Below, one piece after another: positions 18,077-27,602 of a DNA stretch of 64,000 bases (positions are counted from its first letter, which is position 1; every line of letters starts with the position of its first letter). The notes below the pieces were generated by a model. That model ran no database searches. It was given only the letters and a program-made list of their open reading frames with translations, and was not told the origin of the DNA. This DNA comes from an uncultured Bacteroidota bacterium (GTDB taxonomy: Bacteria > Bacteroidota > Bacteroidia > NS11-12g > UBA9320). The DNA is taken from positions 107,455 through 171,454 of the forward strand of contig CAKZLB010000067.1 of assembly GCA_937124965.1 (NCBI GenBank), in the 5' to 3' direction. The translations under genes and the position numbers were made by a program.

Positions 18077-18095
18077 ACAGGATTACAAATCCTGT
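18077..18095. repeat. REP-like palindrome downstream, or pdxH terminator
   Basis: ACAGGATT-ACA-AATCCTGT is a perfect 8-bp stem with a 3-base loop. Its GGATT/AATCC core matches that of the upstream palindrome at 17453. It also lies 2 bases after the pdxH stop and is followed on the minus strand by TTTTAATGTTTT, so it may act as the pdxH terminator. Confidence 0.6.
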
Positions 18096-18097
18096 CC

Positions 18098-18727
18098 TCA
18101 AGGATAAAGTCGTTTACGATTCCAGCTTCCTGATTCATTATCAAAACATATTCTATCATGTAATCGACTTGTTCGACCTTGCCAAAATTCGAAGTGCATA
18201 GGTTTTACTTGATAGCCACCCCAATGAGCTGGGCGCTCGATTGGATGGAATTTGTAGTAATTTTTTAACTCCTCCATGCGCAATTCTAATTGCGATCGAT
18301 CTTCTAATATGCTGCTTTGTGTTGAAGCGATTGCTCCAATTTGACTTTCTATCGGGCGACTTTTAAAATAGTCATCAGATTGTTGTTCAGGCACTTTTGT
18401 TGCAATTCCGTTTATCCGTACTTGTCGTTGATGTTGCTGCCAAAAGAAAAGCAGAGATACGTGTGGATTGTCTTGAATCGCTTGACCTTTTCGACTATTA
18501 TAGTTTGTATAAAATACAAATTGTTCATCGACCAATTCTTTTAACAATACGACTCTCGTTTCGGGCTGACTGTTATGAGATGTGCTAATTATCATAACAT
18601 TAGGCTCAATTTCGATTGTAGAAGCTTCGTTGAACCACCGCTTGAATAGGGCAAAAGGATCTGAACCGGCATGGTCCTCCATTAGTTCAAATTTGGTGTA
18701 ATCAATGCGTTGGTCTTTTAAATCCAT
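18098..18727 (-). CDS. pdxH: Pyridoxamine 5'-phosphate oxidase
   Basis: A 209-aa FMN enzyme that oxidises pyridoxine or pyridoxamine phosphate to pyridoxal phosphate. Motifs are RVVLLKELVDEQFVFYTNYN (FMN-binding strand), SRKGQAIQDNP, LLFFWQQHQRQVRI, SRPIESQIGAIAS and the C-terminal substrate block FEFWQGRTSRLHDR followed by NRKRLYP. Length is normal. Its start lies 7 bases after the end of ffh on the same strand, so the two are likely co-transcribed. Confidence 0.95.
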   Translation of the reverse strand: MDLKDQRIDYTKFELMEDHAGSDPFALFKRWFNEASTIEIEPNVMIISTSHNSQPETRVVLLKELVDEQFVFYTNYNSRKGQAIQDNPHVSLLFFWQQHQRQVRINGIATKVPEQQSDDYFKSRPIESQIGAIASTQSSILEDRSQLELRMEELKNYYKFHPIERPAHWGGYQVKPMHFEFWQGRTSRLHDRICFDNESGSWNRKRLYP

Positions 18728-18734
18728 TGGATAA

Positions 18735-20066
18735 TTATCTACGTCGCAGTTTAGGCATTGTAGGCACTCTGCGACCAGGTTTAACCTTATTGAAGCTCTT
18801 CATCATTTTTCGCATTTCTTCAAATTGCTTCATCAATTTATTTACTTCAGTGATTGTGTTTCCACTACCATCAGCAATACGTTTTCGTCGTGACCCATCG
18901 ATTATTGAAGGGTCTTCACGTTCTTGTTTTGTCATTGATTTGATGATCGCTTCGACCCCCTTAAATGAGTCGTCTGAAATATCTACATCCTTAATAGCTT
19001 TCCCAACTCCAGGAATCATACCCATAAGGTCTTTGATATTTCCCATCTTTTTGATCTGCTCAAGTTGTTTTAAGAAATCATCAAAGTTGAACTGATTCTT
19101 ACGAATTTTCCGTTGTATTCTTTCCGCTTCTTCTTGGTCATAGTTGTCTTGAGCTTTTTCGACAAGAGATACGATATCACCCATACCAAGAATTCTGTTC
19201 GCCATCCGATCTGGGTGGAAGACAGAAAGTGCATCCATTTTTTCTCCGTTGGAAACAAACTTGATTGGCTTATTAACTATCGTTTTTATCGATAATGCGG
19301 CACCACCTCGAGTATCACCATCAAGTTTTGTTAATACAACACCATTAAAGTCCAAAACGTCGTTAAAGGCTTTCGCGGTATTTACAGCATCCTGACCAGT
19401 CATTGAATCAACGACAAAAAGAACTTCATTAGGGGTGACTGCTTTTTTAACGTCCCCAATTTCTTTCATCATTGCCTCATCAACACTCAGTCGACCGGCG
19501 GTGTCAATTATGACTACATTATGCTGGTGTAGTTTGGCATGTTTTATTGCATTTTGAGCAATGTCAACAGGGTTCTTATTTCCTTCTTCGGTGTAAACGC
19601 TCACACCAACTTGCTCCCCAAGTACTTTAAGTTGATCAATCGCGGCTGGTCTATAAACGTCTCCTGCAACGAGCAATGGGTTGCGGCCTTTACTCTTTAT
19701 AAATCGAGCAAACTTTCCAGAAAAAGTAGTTTTACCAGAACCTTGTAGACCTGCAATAAGAATAACTGCCGGGCTGCCAGTAAGGTCAACCTCTTCAGTT
19801 TTACCCCCTAATAAATCTGTAAGCTCGTCACTTACAATTTTTGTCATCAATTGACCAGGAGAAACGCTTGTTAAAACATTTTGACCTAGTGCCTTTTCTT
19901 TGACATTGTTGGTGAAATCTTTGGCGATTTTATAGTTAACGTCAGCGTCTATTAATGCACGTCGAATCTCTTTAACGGTTTCCGCGACGTTAATTTCTGA
20001 GATTTTTCCTTGACCTTTAAGGGTTTTAAACGCTTTGTCTAACTTACTAGATAAATTATCGAACAT
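18735..20066 (-). CDS. ffh: Signal recognition particle protein Ffh
   Basis: A 443-aa SRP GTPase that binds SRP RNA and the signal sequences of nascent membrane proteins. It has the N domain (1-95), G domain with GLQGSGKTTFSGKFA (about 107), VAGDVYRPAAIDQL, DTAGR and TKLDGDTRGGAALS, and a methionine-bearing M domain with the RNA-binding block TKQEREDPSIIDGSRRKRIA. It ends with a basic PGRRVPTMPKLRRR tail. A minus-strand -7 box stands 20 bases upstream. pdxH follows directly. Confidence 0.97.
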   Translation of the reverse strand: MFDNLSSKLDKAFKTLKGQGKISEINVAETVKEIRRALIDADVNYKIAKDFTNNVKEKALGQNVLTSVSPGQLMTKIVSDELTDLLGGKTEEVDLTGSPAVILIAGLQGSGKTTFSGKFARFIKSKGRNPLLVAGDVYRPAAIDQLKVLGEQVGVSVYTEEGNKNPVDIAQNAIKHAKLHQHNVVIIDTAGRLSVDEAMMKEIGDVKKAVTPNEVLFVVDSMTGQDAVNTAKAFNDVLDFNGVVLTKLDGDTRGGAALSIKTIVNKPIKFVSNGEKMDALSVFHPDRMANRILGMGDIVSLVEKAQDNYDQEEAERIQRKIRKNQFNFDDFLKQLEQIKKMGNIKDLMGMIPGVGKAIKDVDISDDSFKGVEAIIKSMTKQEREDPSIIDGSRRKRIADGSGNTITEVNKLMKQFEEMRKMMKSFNKVKPGRRVPTMPKLRRR

Positions 20067-20085
20067 CCTTTATTCTATTGGATTG

Positions 20086-20093
20086 CAAACATA
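20086..20093 (-). promoter_or_regulatory. -7 box upstream of ffh
   Basis: On the minus strand the sequence reads TATGTTTG, matching TAnnTTTG, about 20 bases before the ffh start codon. No clear -33 TTTG is seen. Confidence 0.45.
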
Positions 20094-20118
20094 GCAAATA
20101 CGAATGTACATTAATAAA

Positions 20119-20144
20119 AAAAGCTGCCTTTTCAGACAGCTTTT
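20119..20144 (-). terminator. Terminator of the large PKD protein gene
   Basis: AAAAGCTG and CAGCTTTT pair around a 10-base loop, followed on the minus strand by a T-rich run. It lies 5 bases beyond the stop of the gene at 20150-24991 and upstream of ffh. Confidence 0.8.
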
Positions 20145-20149
20145 AACGA

Positions 20150-23100
20150 TTATCTCATTAGCCTAACGAGACCCTTTTTATCATAAATGACACGGTCTAA
20201 ACCGTTTATTCGAATATGATACATGTACGATTCGGGTTCACAATCTTTATTCAGATATGTGCCGTCCCAACCTTCTTTTATATCGTTGGTGTGGAATAAT
20301 TCCTCACCCCATCGATTATATATTGTCATTTCGTATGTCCGGTACGTTCCGTCATTAATTAAATAAACAAACTGAGCCGATGGTTTAAATAGTGGGTTAT
20401 GATCATCTTCATTTGGACTAAATGCGTTTGGAACCCAAACCACTGACGAACCAATTAAAACTAGTTCATTAGAAATGCTCTGAACGGTTGAATCATACGA
20501 GATTGCAATAATGCGATAGACGTACTCACCATCCAGCTCTTCATGATATTCTTTGTCTACATACGAAGTTTGAGTGCCAGGTATTTTACCTACGGATGTG
20601 AAATTATTTCCGTCAAAGATCTCAATTGAATAATACTGAACGCCATCATCCCATTGCTCATAGGGTGTCCATGATAGCTGACTCATGTTATCGATAAAAA
20701 AACCTTTTAATATCATAGGTTTTCCGTAGTTACCGGCGATACCGGCCACATTACAATGATCAACAGTTTGAACGTGATAGATGTAGTTTTCACTCGATAC
20801 ATCAACACTTTCATCGGTTATGCTTGTTTCATTCAGTTCAACCGATTCGAGCATAACGTTACCATTTGCATCATATTTGGTATACAGGTAGTGGTCTGTG
20901 TGTTTGTATTGCGAGGTGTCCCATGAAACCTGAACAATTTCATTATTGACAACAGAAGCTACTTCAACATTTAGTGGCATTCGATTTAATGTATAATTTG
21001 GAATGTTCCCATCAATATTTGACGTAGAATGTAAGTCACGGTATTCCGCTTCTACTCGATAAAAGTAATCCTCATTACACAACTTCGTGTCAATGAATTT
21101 TAGAGTATTTCCACCTACGGATGTTAACTTTTCAAAAGTTTGTCCATCCATGGATTTGTAAATATGATATTGATCCACGGAAGCCCAGCCAATATATGGT
21201 GACCAAGATAATAGTAGTTCAAAATCTTCTCGTTTAGAAACGTTTAAAACTATTGGGCAGTGTGATTCAGATACTTCCCCTTTTTCTCCGCATAGATTTG
21301 TGTGATGCATTGAGAAACAGTGTGTTGTTTTTAAATCATCTACGGTAACAGACACTGTCTGATTGGCATTGACTTTCTCTTCATAAACAACTTCGTTTAA
21401 TTGATTGTCAAGTATTGAACTAAAGTCAATAAACTCGTCATTAATATCCTCCCAATAAATCTCAATTTGGCCTATATCATTTATTGAAACTCGCTTAATT
21501 TTACCTTTTGGAATATCTTTAGAGTCTCGGATGAAAATTGTTGTATCTGTAGCACCTTTGCAGCCATTTTGATCAATAACGTCAAGAAATATTGGATGCC
21601 ATCCTGGCTGAGAGAATTGATACAAATACTCCGAATTTGGTTCAACGAATGTTTGATTTTCAATAAACCAGGTGAACTTTGAATTTACCAATGAGATATC
21701 AGAGGTCGCCGAAAAATTAGTCGGCCCATTCAGACATGCCAATTGATTTAGGTTAATCTTAACCTTGGGGTTGGGGTTAACTTTAATTGTAAATGTACTT
21801 GTGTCAAAGCAGCTGTTCTCATTAGATACTATCAGATTTAAAGTGTGGTTCCCAGGATCAGAGATTGAAGGATTTACGGTAGTAGCGGCAGAAAAATCCA
21901 CCTTGTTTAGTAACCATCTTCGATTTGAAGCGTCTTGACTTTCATCTGTTAATGCGACTTGAACAGGAGAACAACCTTCAATCTCTTTATCCTCAGGAAA
22001 TGCTTTTGGGCTTCTTAATATTACAATAGTATCTTTACTCTCGATAGCGGCGGCACATCCTAAACTATCTCGTATATATAAACTCGGAACGAACTGCTGA
22101 GATGTGCTTGAGTTCTGTACTTTGTATTCGTGAACGTTAAATGTTATAGAGTCAAGATCCGAATTGTCATCATAATTAAGAAAGTAGGTGGCAAAATCAG
22201 TGCTTTTGTTGATGAAGTTTACTTGAAGTGGTTCACATCCTTTCGTGTTTGTAATTTCGAAATCAGGTATTGGACCAAACACTTTTAAAGCATCAGGTTT
22301 TACAACTTTGTCAGTACAACCTAAGTAACTCTTCGATACCAGTGTTACATTGTATCCATTTGACAAGCCAGTGTTTCGATTGTAAATGTTTGCAATGGCT
22401 CGATCGGTAGTCACTAGTTTATTTCCGTCTCCAAACGACCAGAAAAATGTGTCGGCATTTGTACTTAGCGTCTTAAACTGAGCATACGCTGGTGCACATA
22501 CTAAATGTGTGTCTGTAACTTCAAAATCACTGACAACCTGAATGCCCGAAACCAAGCGTTCCATCGTGTCATAACATTCGTTGTCCTTGTTGGCGATAAG
22601 CCTGATTTTATATGCATTATTTTGCTCTGGACTAAATACTGAAATTGTATCAGTTTTAGTTAAAGTATACTTTCCTGATGTGAGCACTTCCCACCGTGTT
22701 GATGTTGGATTTAAAGGAGATTTGTCGATCAAATTTAACGTGTCAAAAACGCATAAACTGTCATTTGTTAATTCAAAATCAGCTTCTACTCCGGCATATA
22801 CCGTGTTTAACTCTGATATATTTCCTCTCGAATATGCGCACCCGGCGCTATTTTTAACTTGACTAAGAACTGCACTTTCTCCTTTTTTTGTAAATGTAAA
22901 ACTAGGAGCAGCTGCAATGCTATTTGTGATTTTCACTCCTGAATCTGGTAAGGCCCACCAACTATATTCCAGGTTAGAACTTGGACTTCCATAATGCTTG
23001 TTCTCTATAATTTGGAATTTTGCATTTACTTTAAGAGGTAGACATCCCGATGTTTTATCAACTACTTCGTAACCAGTTACACCATTTACGTGAATACTTC

Positions 23101-24991
23101 CTTTACGAATTATTGAGTCCTTGCATCCATTATTTATTTGATGTAGATACTTTACATCGTAAGTTCCCATTTCGAATAGTTGTATTGAAACGTCCCTAGT
23201 CGTATCTGGTTCTATAGCATACGTTTTTCCGGATTTTTGATTTGAAATAACCCAGGAGTGTAAGAATGGCGCATGAAACGGAGATGTAGTTGCTTTCATA
23301 CGGATTGTTTTCCTAGAACAAATAATACTATCCAGAAGGTCGAAGCCTTTAACTGGCTCTACAATCTCAATATATTTAGTTCTTTTTATTGAGTCAACAC
23401 AACCAATCTTGTTTCCCGCTAGGAGTTTTACGTCGTAGAATCCAGGTTTTGTAAACGTTTGGGTAAGTTCTTTTCCAACTCCTTGATTATATACTGTTTT
23501 ACCGTCCCTATCGTATACGACCCAATAAAACGAATCGTTTGATATATATGAACTTAAAGGAGTTAAGCTTTTAAGTTTTATTGGTTGATTAACACAACCA
23601 ATTCTCTCTTCACTAAAAATAATAGGCTTAATCGTGTCTATTCGTATGAAGTGTTGATAGTCAAAAGTGTCCTTACAACCAAACTCATCCGTGGCAATTA
23701 ATTCAACAGTTCGTCTCTCCCATGTCAAAGCTTTGTGTGTAATATTTGTACTTGTTGTCGACCGAACCTTTACTCCCTGCTCATCGTATAGGTTCCACAA
23801 ATAATTCATTTTTGCGTTTTGGTACGATTGAGACTGGTTCAAAATATGAACGGTGTGCGGAATAAAACAGTGATAGTTATCAGGACTTTCAAATTTAGCC
23901 TCTAGTGTTTTTACTTTAATAGCGCCAGTTTTGAACCATTTTGATCTACATCCAGCATGGTCAAGTGTTACACCTAGCGCATATTCGCCTGCTGTGTCAT
24001 ATTTAAGTTGAACAGCCGAACTGGATAAAGCAGACGTGTCTGGATTTCCATAAAAACTCCATGTATATGTTGCGTTTTCTATCGGGTTTTCTATCTCGAT
24101 TTTAGTGCTGTTCTTTAAACATAGAATGCTATCGTTAATGTTTAGCTTTAAACCTAATGAGTCGCCAAAGTTCAAGTAGTTATTCTTCTTTAACTCATGA
24201 ACACACCCATTTTGAGTCTTTACCGTAAGCCCAATGGTATATTTCCCAGATTTTGAATAACTCACAACTGGAGGGTTTGACCCACTTACAAATTGATTAT
24301 TCGATCCAGGAAAATGCCATTCAGTATTTGTGATTTTTTCGTTCTGAGAATTTATACTACTTGTAAATTTTACTTCTTTAGTAACACAGCCAGATGTATC
24401 TGATGACGAGAAATCCATAAGTACATCAGGATGAACAATTGCTACGTCTTTAAATTCTTGGACATTTTCACAACCAAATGTATCAGTTATTACAATGTTT
24501 AGATCTTTGGTTCCAGCGGTTTTGAATCGATGAACAAGGGTATTCGACGAATTGTTATAATTGGTTCCGTCTACAATCCAGCTAATCGATTGTGTTTTTG
24601 GTGTTGTATTAACGAGAGTAACGGTATCCGGACCATCACAAAGCTTTTCACGGCTGATTGAGTAGCTTATTTGAGGCTTCGGCAAAATCCGAGTAATTTT
24701 TTTTGCTGTGGTTGTGCACTTTGTTCCGTTGGGAAAAGTTGTTTTAACGGTTACATCAACATCCTTAGGATTTATAAAGAATTCATAAACAGTATCTGTG
24801 TTGGTCGTAAAACCGTTTCCGAAATCCCACTGGTATGAACTTCCATTTGGAGCGCCAGTAATCTTAAAATTTACAATACCTGGAGCACATTGAGTTTTTT
24901 TGTCAACCGAAAGTTTAAGTGAAGAGCATTGCGAAAACGCAAATAGCGGCAGAAAGACCGCAACTAGGGTAGTAGTTAATAATTTTCTCAT
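20150..24991 (-). CDS. Giant PKD-domain protein with T9SS type B (CHU_C) sorting domain
   Basis: A 1613-aa secreted protein with signal peptide MRKLLTTTLVAVFLPLFAFSQ. Most of its length is a tandem of PKD-like beta-sandwich domains, each with a Cys-containing start (for example CAPGIVNFKI ... YQWDFGNGF; CAPAYAQFKT ... FFWSFGDGN). Three fibronectin-III-like domains follow (LLLSWSPYIGW, VQVSWDTSQY, SQLSWTPYEQW). The C-terminal gliding-motility-associated domain is VPNAFSPNEDDHNP ... YNRWGEELFHT ... GWDGTYLN ... YMYHIRI, the type B T9SS signal. It should be exposed on or shed from the cell surface, perhaps as an adhesin. A second protein of this class lies at 34015. Confidence 0.92.
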   Translation of the reverse strand: MRKLLTTTLVAVFLPLFAFSQCSSLKLSVDKKTQCAPGIVNFKITGAPNGSSYQWDFGNGFTTNTDTVYEFFINPKDVDVTVKTTFPNGTKCTTTAKKITRILPKPQISYSISREKLCDGPDTVTLVNTTPKTQSISWIVDGTNYNNSSNTLVHRFKTAGTKDLNIVITDTFGCENVQEFKDVAIVHPDVLMDFSSSDTSGCVTKEVKFTSSINSQNEKITNTEWHFPGSNNQFVSGSNPPVVSYSKSGKYTIGLTVKTQNGCVHELKKNNYLNFGDSLGLKLNINDSILCLKNSTKIEIENPIENATYTWSFYGNPDTSALSSSAVQLKYDTAGEYALGVTLDHAGCRSKWFKTGAIKVKTLEAKFESPDNYHCFIPHTVHILNQSQSYQNAKMNYLWNLYDEQGVKVRSTTSTNITHKALTWERRTVELIATDEFGCKDTFDYQHFIRIDTIKPIIFSEERIGCVNQPIKLKSLTPLSSYISNDSFYWVVYDRDGKTVYNQGVGKELTQTFTKPGFYDVKLLAGNKIGCVDSIKRTKYIEIVEPVKGFDLLDSIICSRKTIRMKATTSPFHAPFLHSWVISNQKSGKTYAIEPDTTRDVSIQLFEMGTYDVKYLHQINNGCKDSIIRKGSIHVNGVTGYEVVDKTSGCLPLKVNAKFQIIENKHYGSPSSNLEYSWWALPDSGVKITNSIAAAPSFTFTKKGESAVLSQVKNSAGCAYSRGNISELNTVYAGVEADFELTNDSLCVFDTLNLIDKSPLNPTSTRWEVLTSGKYTLTKTDTISVFSPEQNNAYKIRLIANKDNECYDTMERLVSGIQVVSDFEVTDTHLVCAPAYAQFKTLSTNADTFFWSFGDGNKLVTTDRAIANIYNRNTGLSNGYNVTLVSKSYLGCTDKVVKPDALKVFGPIPDFEITNTKGCEPLQVNFINKSTDFATYFLNYDDNSDLDSITFNVHEYKVQNSSTSQQFVPSLYIRDSLGCAAAIESKDTIVILRSPKAFPEDKEIEGCSPVQVALTDESQDASNRRWLLNKVDFSAATTVNPSISDPGNHTLNLIVSNENSCFDTSTFTIKVNPNPKVKINLNQLACLNGPTNFSATSDISLVNSKFTWFIENQTFVEPNSEYLYQFSQPGWHPIFLDVIDQNGCKGATDTTIFIRDSKDIPKGKIKRVSINDIGQIEIYWEDINDEFIDFSSILDNQLNEVVYEEKVNANQTVSVTVDDLKTTHCFSMHHTNLCGEKGEVSESHCPIVLNVSKREDFELLLSWSPYIGWASVDQYHIYKSMDGQTFEKLTSVGGNTLKFIDTKLCNEDYFYRVEAEYRDLHSTSNIDGNIPNYTLNRMPLNVEVASVVNNEIVQVSWDTSQYKHTDHYLYTKYDANGNVMLESVELNETSITDESVDVSSENYIYHVQTVDHCNVAGIAGNYGKPMILKGFFIDNMSQLSWTPYEQWDDGVQYYSIEIFDGNNFTSVGKIPGTQTSYVDKEYHEELDGEYVYRIIAISYDSTVQSISNELVLIGSSVVWVPNAFSPNEDDHNPLFKPSAQFVYLINDGTYRTYEMTIYNRWGEELFHTNDIKEGWDGTYLNKDCEPESYMYHIRINGLDRVIYDKKGLVRLMR

Positions 24992-25177
24992 CAGCAGCTG
25001 ACCTTTTAAGTAGTAGTAGTCGCATTGTCAGCACCACAAAGTAAAGTAAAAAATATTATATCAACAAATTATTAACAAAAATGCTCTTTGTTCGCCTGGT
25101 TTATAAACGAGTTGGAAGAAAGAAAAACACGCGAAATCTCTATATTTTATATGTATTTTCGCCGTTTATTATAACAC

Positions 25178-26008
25178 ATGAAAGTAATAAGCATTTTTTC
25201 TATTGTTGCCATTTTTATGGTTTCTTGTAATTCAAACTCCTCCAATCAGTCTGGTGCTAGTAGCATCGAAACGAACAAGGCGTTATATGAACGTGCCTTA
25301 GGTTTAGAAGATTATGGGACAGCACTTGTTGCATTAAATTATATTTTATTAGAGGATACAACTAATCTTGAATACACTGATTCATTGGCGCGGTTGTATA
25401 TGCGCAGTGGAAGTTTTGATGCAGGACTTCAACTCGGTTATAAGGTCATGGATGCTCAACCAAAAAACTACAAGTTGTTAGAGTTAATTGCAACGGCGGA
25501 AGAATACAAAGCAGACCCGATTCACCTGACAAAGTCTTACAAGAGTTTTAAGAAACTATACGAGGAAGTGGGAGGTGCACGATATTTAATTAAGCTCGCA
25601 CAAATTGGAATGTTGCAAGGAAATATGGAACCGGCATTGAAAAGACTAGATGAAGTAATTGCAGACCCAAATGTTACAATGATTGAAAGCCCAACTAGAA
25701 ATGGTGGTGTACAAATGATTGATGTTAAAGCTGCTGCGTACTTCTTGAAGGCTAATTATGAGTTAAATCTTGGTAATGCAAAAGGTGGAGGTGACTACTT
25801 AAACAAAGCTTTGCAAATATCCCCAAAATATGAGGCTGCTTCTTTGTTGGTTCAAGATCTTCAACGATACCAGCAACAAATGGCATCTCAAGGCCAGCAA
25901 ATGAATCAACAACAAGTGATTGCAGCACAACGAGCAGCAGCAGAAAAACAAAGAGCTGCAGAATTAGAGGCGAAAAGGTATGAAGAGTTTATGAAAAACA
26001 AGAAGTAA
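25178..26008 (+). CDS. TPR-containing lipoprotein
   Basis: A 276-aa protein with a lipobox signal peptide (MKVISIFSIVAIFMVSC, Cys17), a Ser/Asn-rich spacer and helical TPR-like repeats from about residue 35 to 225 (ALVALNYILLED, LQLGYKVMDAQPKNY, ALKRLDEVIAD, GGGDYLNKALQISPKYE). The C-terminus is a Gln/Ala-rich coiled-coil region (QQMNQQQVIAAQRAAAEKQ) ending in charged residues. It is expected to be a lipid-anchored periplasmic or outer-membrane scaffold; partners are unknown. Its stop abuts that of the convergent adenosyltransferase gene with no gap. Confidence 0.85.
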   Translation: MKVISIFSIVAIFMVSCNSNSSNQSGASSIETNKALYERALGLEDYGTALVALNYILLEDTTNLEYTDSLARLYMRSGSFDAGLQLGYKVMDAQPKNYKLLELIATAEEYKADPIHLTKSYKSFKKLYEEVGGARYLIKLAQIGMLQGNMEPALKRLDEVIADPNVTMIESPTRNGGVQMIDVKAAAYFLKANYELNLGNAKGGGDYLNKALQISPKYEAASLLVQDLQRYQQQMASQGQQMNQQQVIAAQRAAAEKQRAAELEAKRYEEFMKNKK

Positions 26009-26563
26009 TTAACGGTTCTTTGGTTTCCACTCTATCTCTTCGCTGTTCGTTAATACAGTCATGGTTCTTGCGACCGTAAAAAAATAATCCGATAATCTGT
26101 TTAGATACGTAATAATTTCTGGCCGTATTTCTATAACCTTACTTAACGTGACACACTTTCTTTCAGCTCTGCGACATACTGTTCGAGCTATATGAGCGGT
26201 AGCATTACTTAGTGAACCTCCTGGCAGCACAAATGACTGCAAAACTGGTAATTCATTCGTTTGTCGATCAATTGATTTTTCTAAATAATCAATTTCCTCA
26301 ACGCCAACTGAGTCAAGGTTTAATTTTTGAAAAACATCAGGAGTTGATGCAAGTTCAGAACCAACACAAAACAATACGTTTTGAATATCTCGAAGCTCTC
26401 CTAAAAGAATTCTGTCATCAATAAAACAAGATAGCTGCCCAACAAAACTGTTTAGTTCATCAACGGTTCCATATGCATTTATCCGTAAATCATCTTTGTC
26501 GATATCATTTTCTCCAAGGATAGAAGTTTTACCCAAGTCACCTTTCTTCGTATATACTTTCAC
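26009..26563 (-). CDS. Cob(I)alamin adenosyltransferase, PduO type
   Basis: A 184-aa enzyme that transfers the adenosyl group of ATP to cob(I)alamin, making coenzyme B12. The PduO/MMAB signatures are clear: KVYTKKGDLGKTSILGE (ATP-binding N-terminus), RINAYGTVDELNSFVG, FVLPGGSLSNATAHIARTVCRRAER and LNRLSDYFFTVAR. It is the last gene of the minus-strand run below the ABC exporter, 1 bp from gatC. The only sign of B12 use in this window is this gene; a methylmalonyl-CoA mutase is not present here. Confidence 0.95.
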   Translation of the reverse strand: MKVYTKKGDLGKTSILGENDIDKDDLRINAYGTVDELNSFVGQLSCFIDDRILLGELRDIQNVLFCVGSELASTPDVFQKLNLDSVGVEEIDYLEKSIDRQTNELPVLQSFVLPGGSLSNATAHIARTVCRRAERKCVTLSKVIEIRPEIITYLNRLSDYFFTVARTMTVLTNSEEIEWKPKNR

Positions 26564-26564
26564 G

Positions 26565-26855
26565 TTATTTTTTTATCACTTTAGGAACCCTGAAATAGTC
26601 AGAATCTCCGTCAGGAGCATTTAGTAATGCATCTGCTTTGCTCAATGAAGGTTTAACAATATCTTCTCTCAAATGTTCTTTTCTATTAGAAATATATACT
26701 AACGGTTCAACATTCGAAGTATCTAAATTGTCAAGCTTTTGGCAAAATCCTAATATTCGTTCTAGGTCTTCTTGAATTCTGACTTTGTCTTTTTCATCAA
26801 ATTGTAGCCTTGATAAATGAGCTAATTCATCAATTTTTTTCTCTGTAATTTTCAT
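26565..26855 (-). CDS. gatC: Asp/Glu-tRNA amidotransferase subunit C
   Basis: A 96-aa GatC, the small subunit that stabilises GatA-GatB, which amidates misacylated Glu-tRNA(Gln) and Asp-tRNA(Asn). It starts MKITEKKIDELAHLSRL and contains FDEKDKVRIQEDLERILGF, VEPLVYI and the closing DYFRVPKVIKK. An upstream in-frame start (26882) would add nine residues and overlap the acyltransferase gene by 26 bases; the ATG at 26855 leaves a 1-bp gap and matches the family start, so I chose it. gatA and gatB are not in the window. Confidence 0.92.
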   Translation of the reverse strand: MKITEKKIDELAHLSRLQFDEKDKVRIQEDLERILGFCQKLDNLDTSNVEPLVYISNRKEHLREDIVKPSLSKADALLNAPDGDSDYFRVPKVIKK

Positions 26856-26856
26856 T

Positions 26857-27597
26857 TTATCTGGCAAAGTTAAGAGTATCAATAGATTTCTGGATAGTGT
26901 CGTAGGTTGTTTGTATTAAATTAGGTAAATCTTCGGTTGTAAGCGATTCTGTTTGAATGGGTTCATGAACGATCACTCTCATTTTTCCGGGAGTTCCGCC
27001 ACTTTCCAATCCACCTTGTGGCAATCGCTTCCAATTGTCAATAATTGAAATTGGAACAATTTTAACATTGTGTTTAATGGCTATTCTAAATGCTCCAGTT
27101 TTGAATTTTATCATTTTTGGAACCTGGTTTGCAATCCCACCTTCAGGAAAAATGCCAAGACTATCACCTGCCATTATTGCCTTTTCAGCCAACTGAAATG
27201 CACTAACAGAGTCACGAACACTGCTCCGATTAACTGCGATGTCAATCGTTCTGAAAAACATACCAAACAATGGAATCCTGGCTAATTCACTTTTGGCAAG
27301 AAAACGGAAATAATGATTGATTTGAACATTTAAACTTAGTATGTCCAAGTAACTAAAATGATTAGCAACAAAAATGTATTGCTCATTTTTATCAAGTTTC
27401 GCTTTGTAGCTAGTTTTGGGCGATAAACCACTGAGAAACATGATTATCTGTCCCCAGACTGATCGTAAACGATGTGCTTTAGGATACCATTTTTTATTTC
27501 GTAAAAGAACGAGAAAAATAGGATAGAAGAGGAGAAAAAAAACTAGGAACCAAATAAAAAATAGAATTGCCCAGGAGAATCTGAAAAACAGTCTCAT
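26857..27597 (-). CDS. plsC: 1-acyl-sn-glycerol-3-phosphate acyltransferase-like protein
   Basis: A 246-aa membrane-associated acyltransferase of phospholipid synthesis. It has an N-terminal hydrophobic helix (7-30), the HX4D catalytic motif NHFSYLD (about 78), the FPEGGIAN acceptor motif (about 150) and FKTGAFRIAIKHNVKIVPISI. Length is normal for PlsC. It is followed 1 bp later by gatC and preceded by a SRPBCC gene 5 bp away. Other LPLAT-family substrates such as ornithine lipids cannot be excluded. Confidence 0.88.
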   Translation of the reverse strand: MRLFFRFSWAILFFIWFLVFFLLFYPIFLVLLRNKKWYPKAHRLRSVWGQIIMFLSGLSPKTSYKAKLDKNEQYIFVANHFSYLDILSLNVQINHYFRFLAKSELARIPLFGMFFRTIDIAVNRSSVRDSVSAFQLAEKAIMAGDSLGIFPEGGIANQVPKMIKFKTGAFRIAIKHNVKIVPISIIDNWKRLPQGGLESGGTPGKMRVIVHEPIQTESLTTEDLPNLIQTTYDTIQKSIDTLNFAR

Positions 27598-27602
27598 GAT
27601 AT

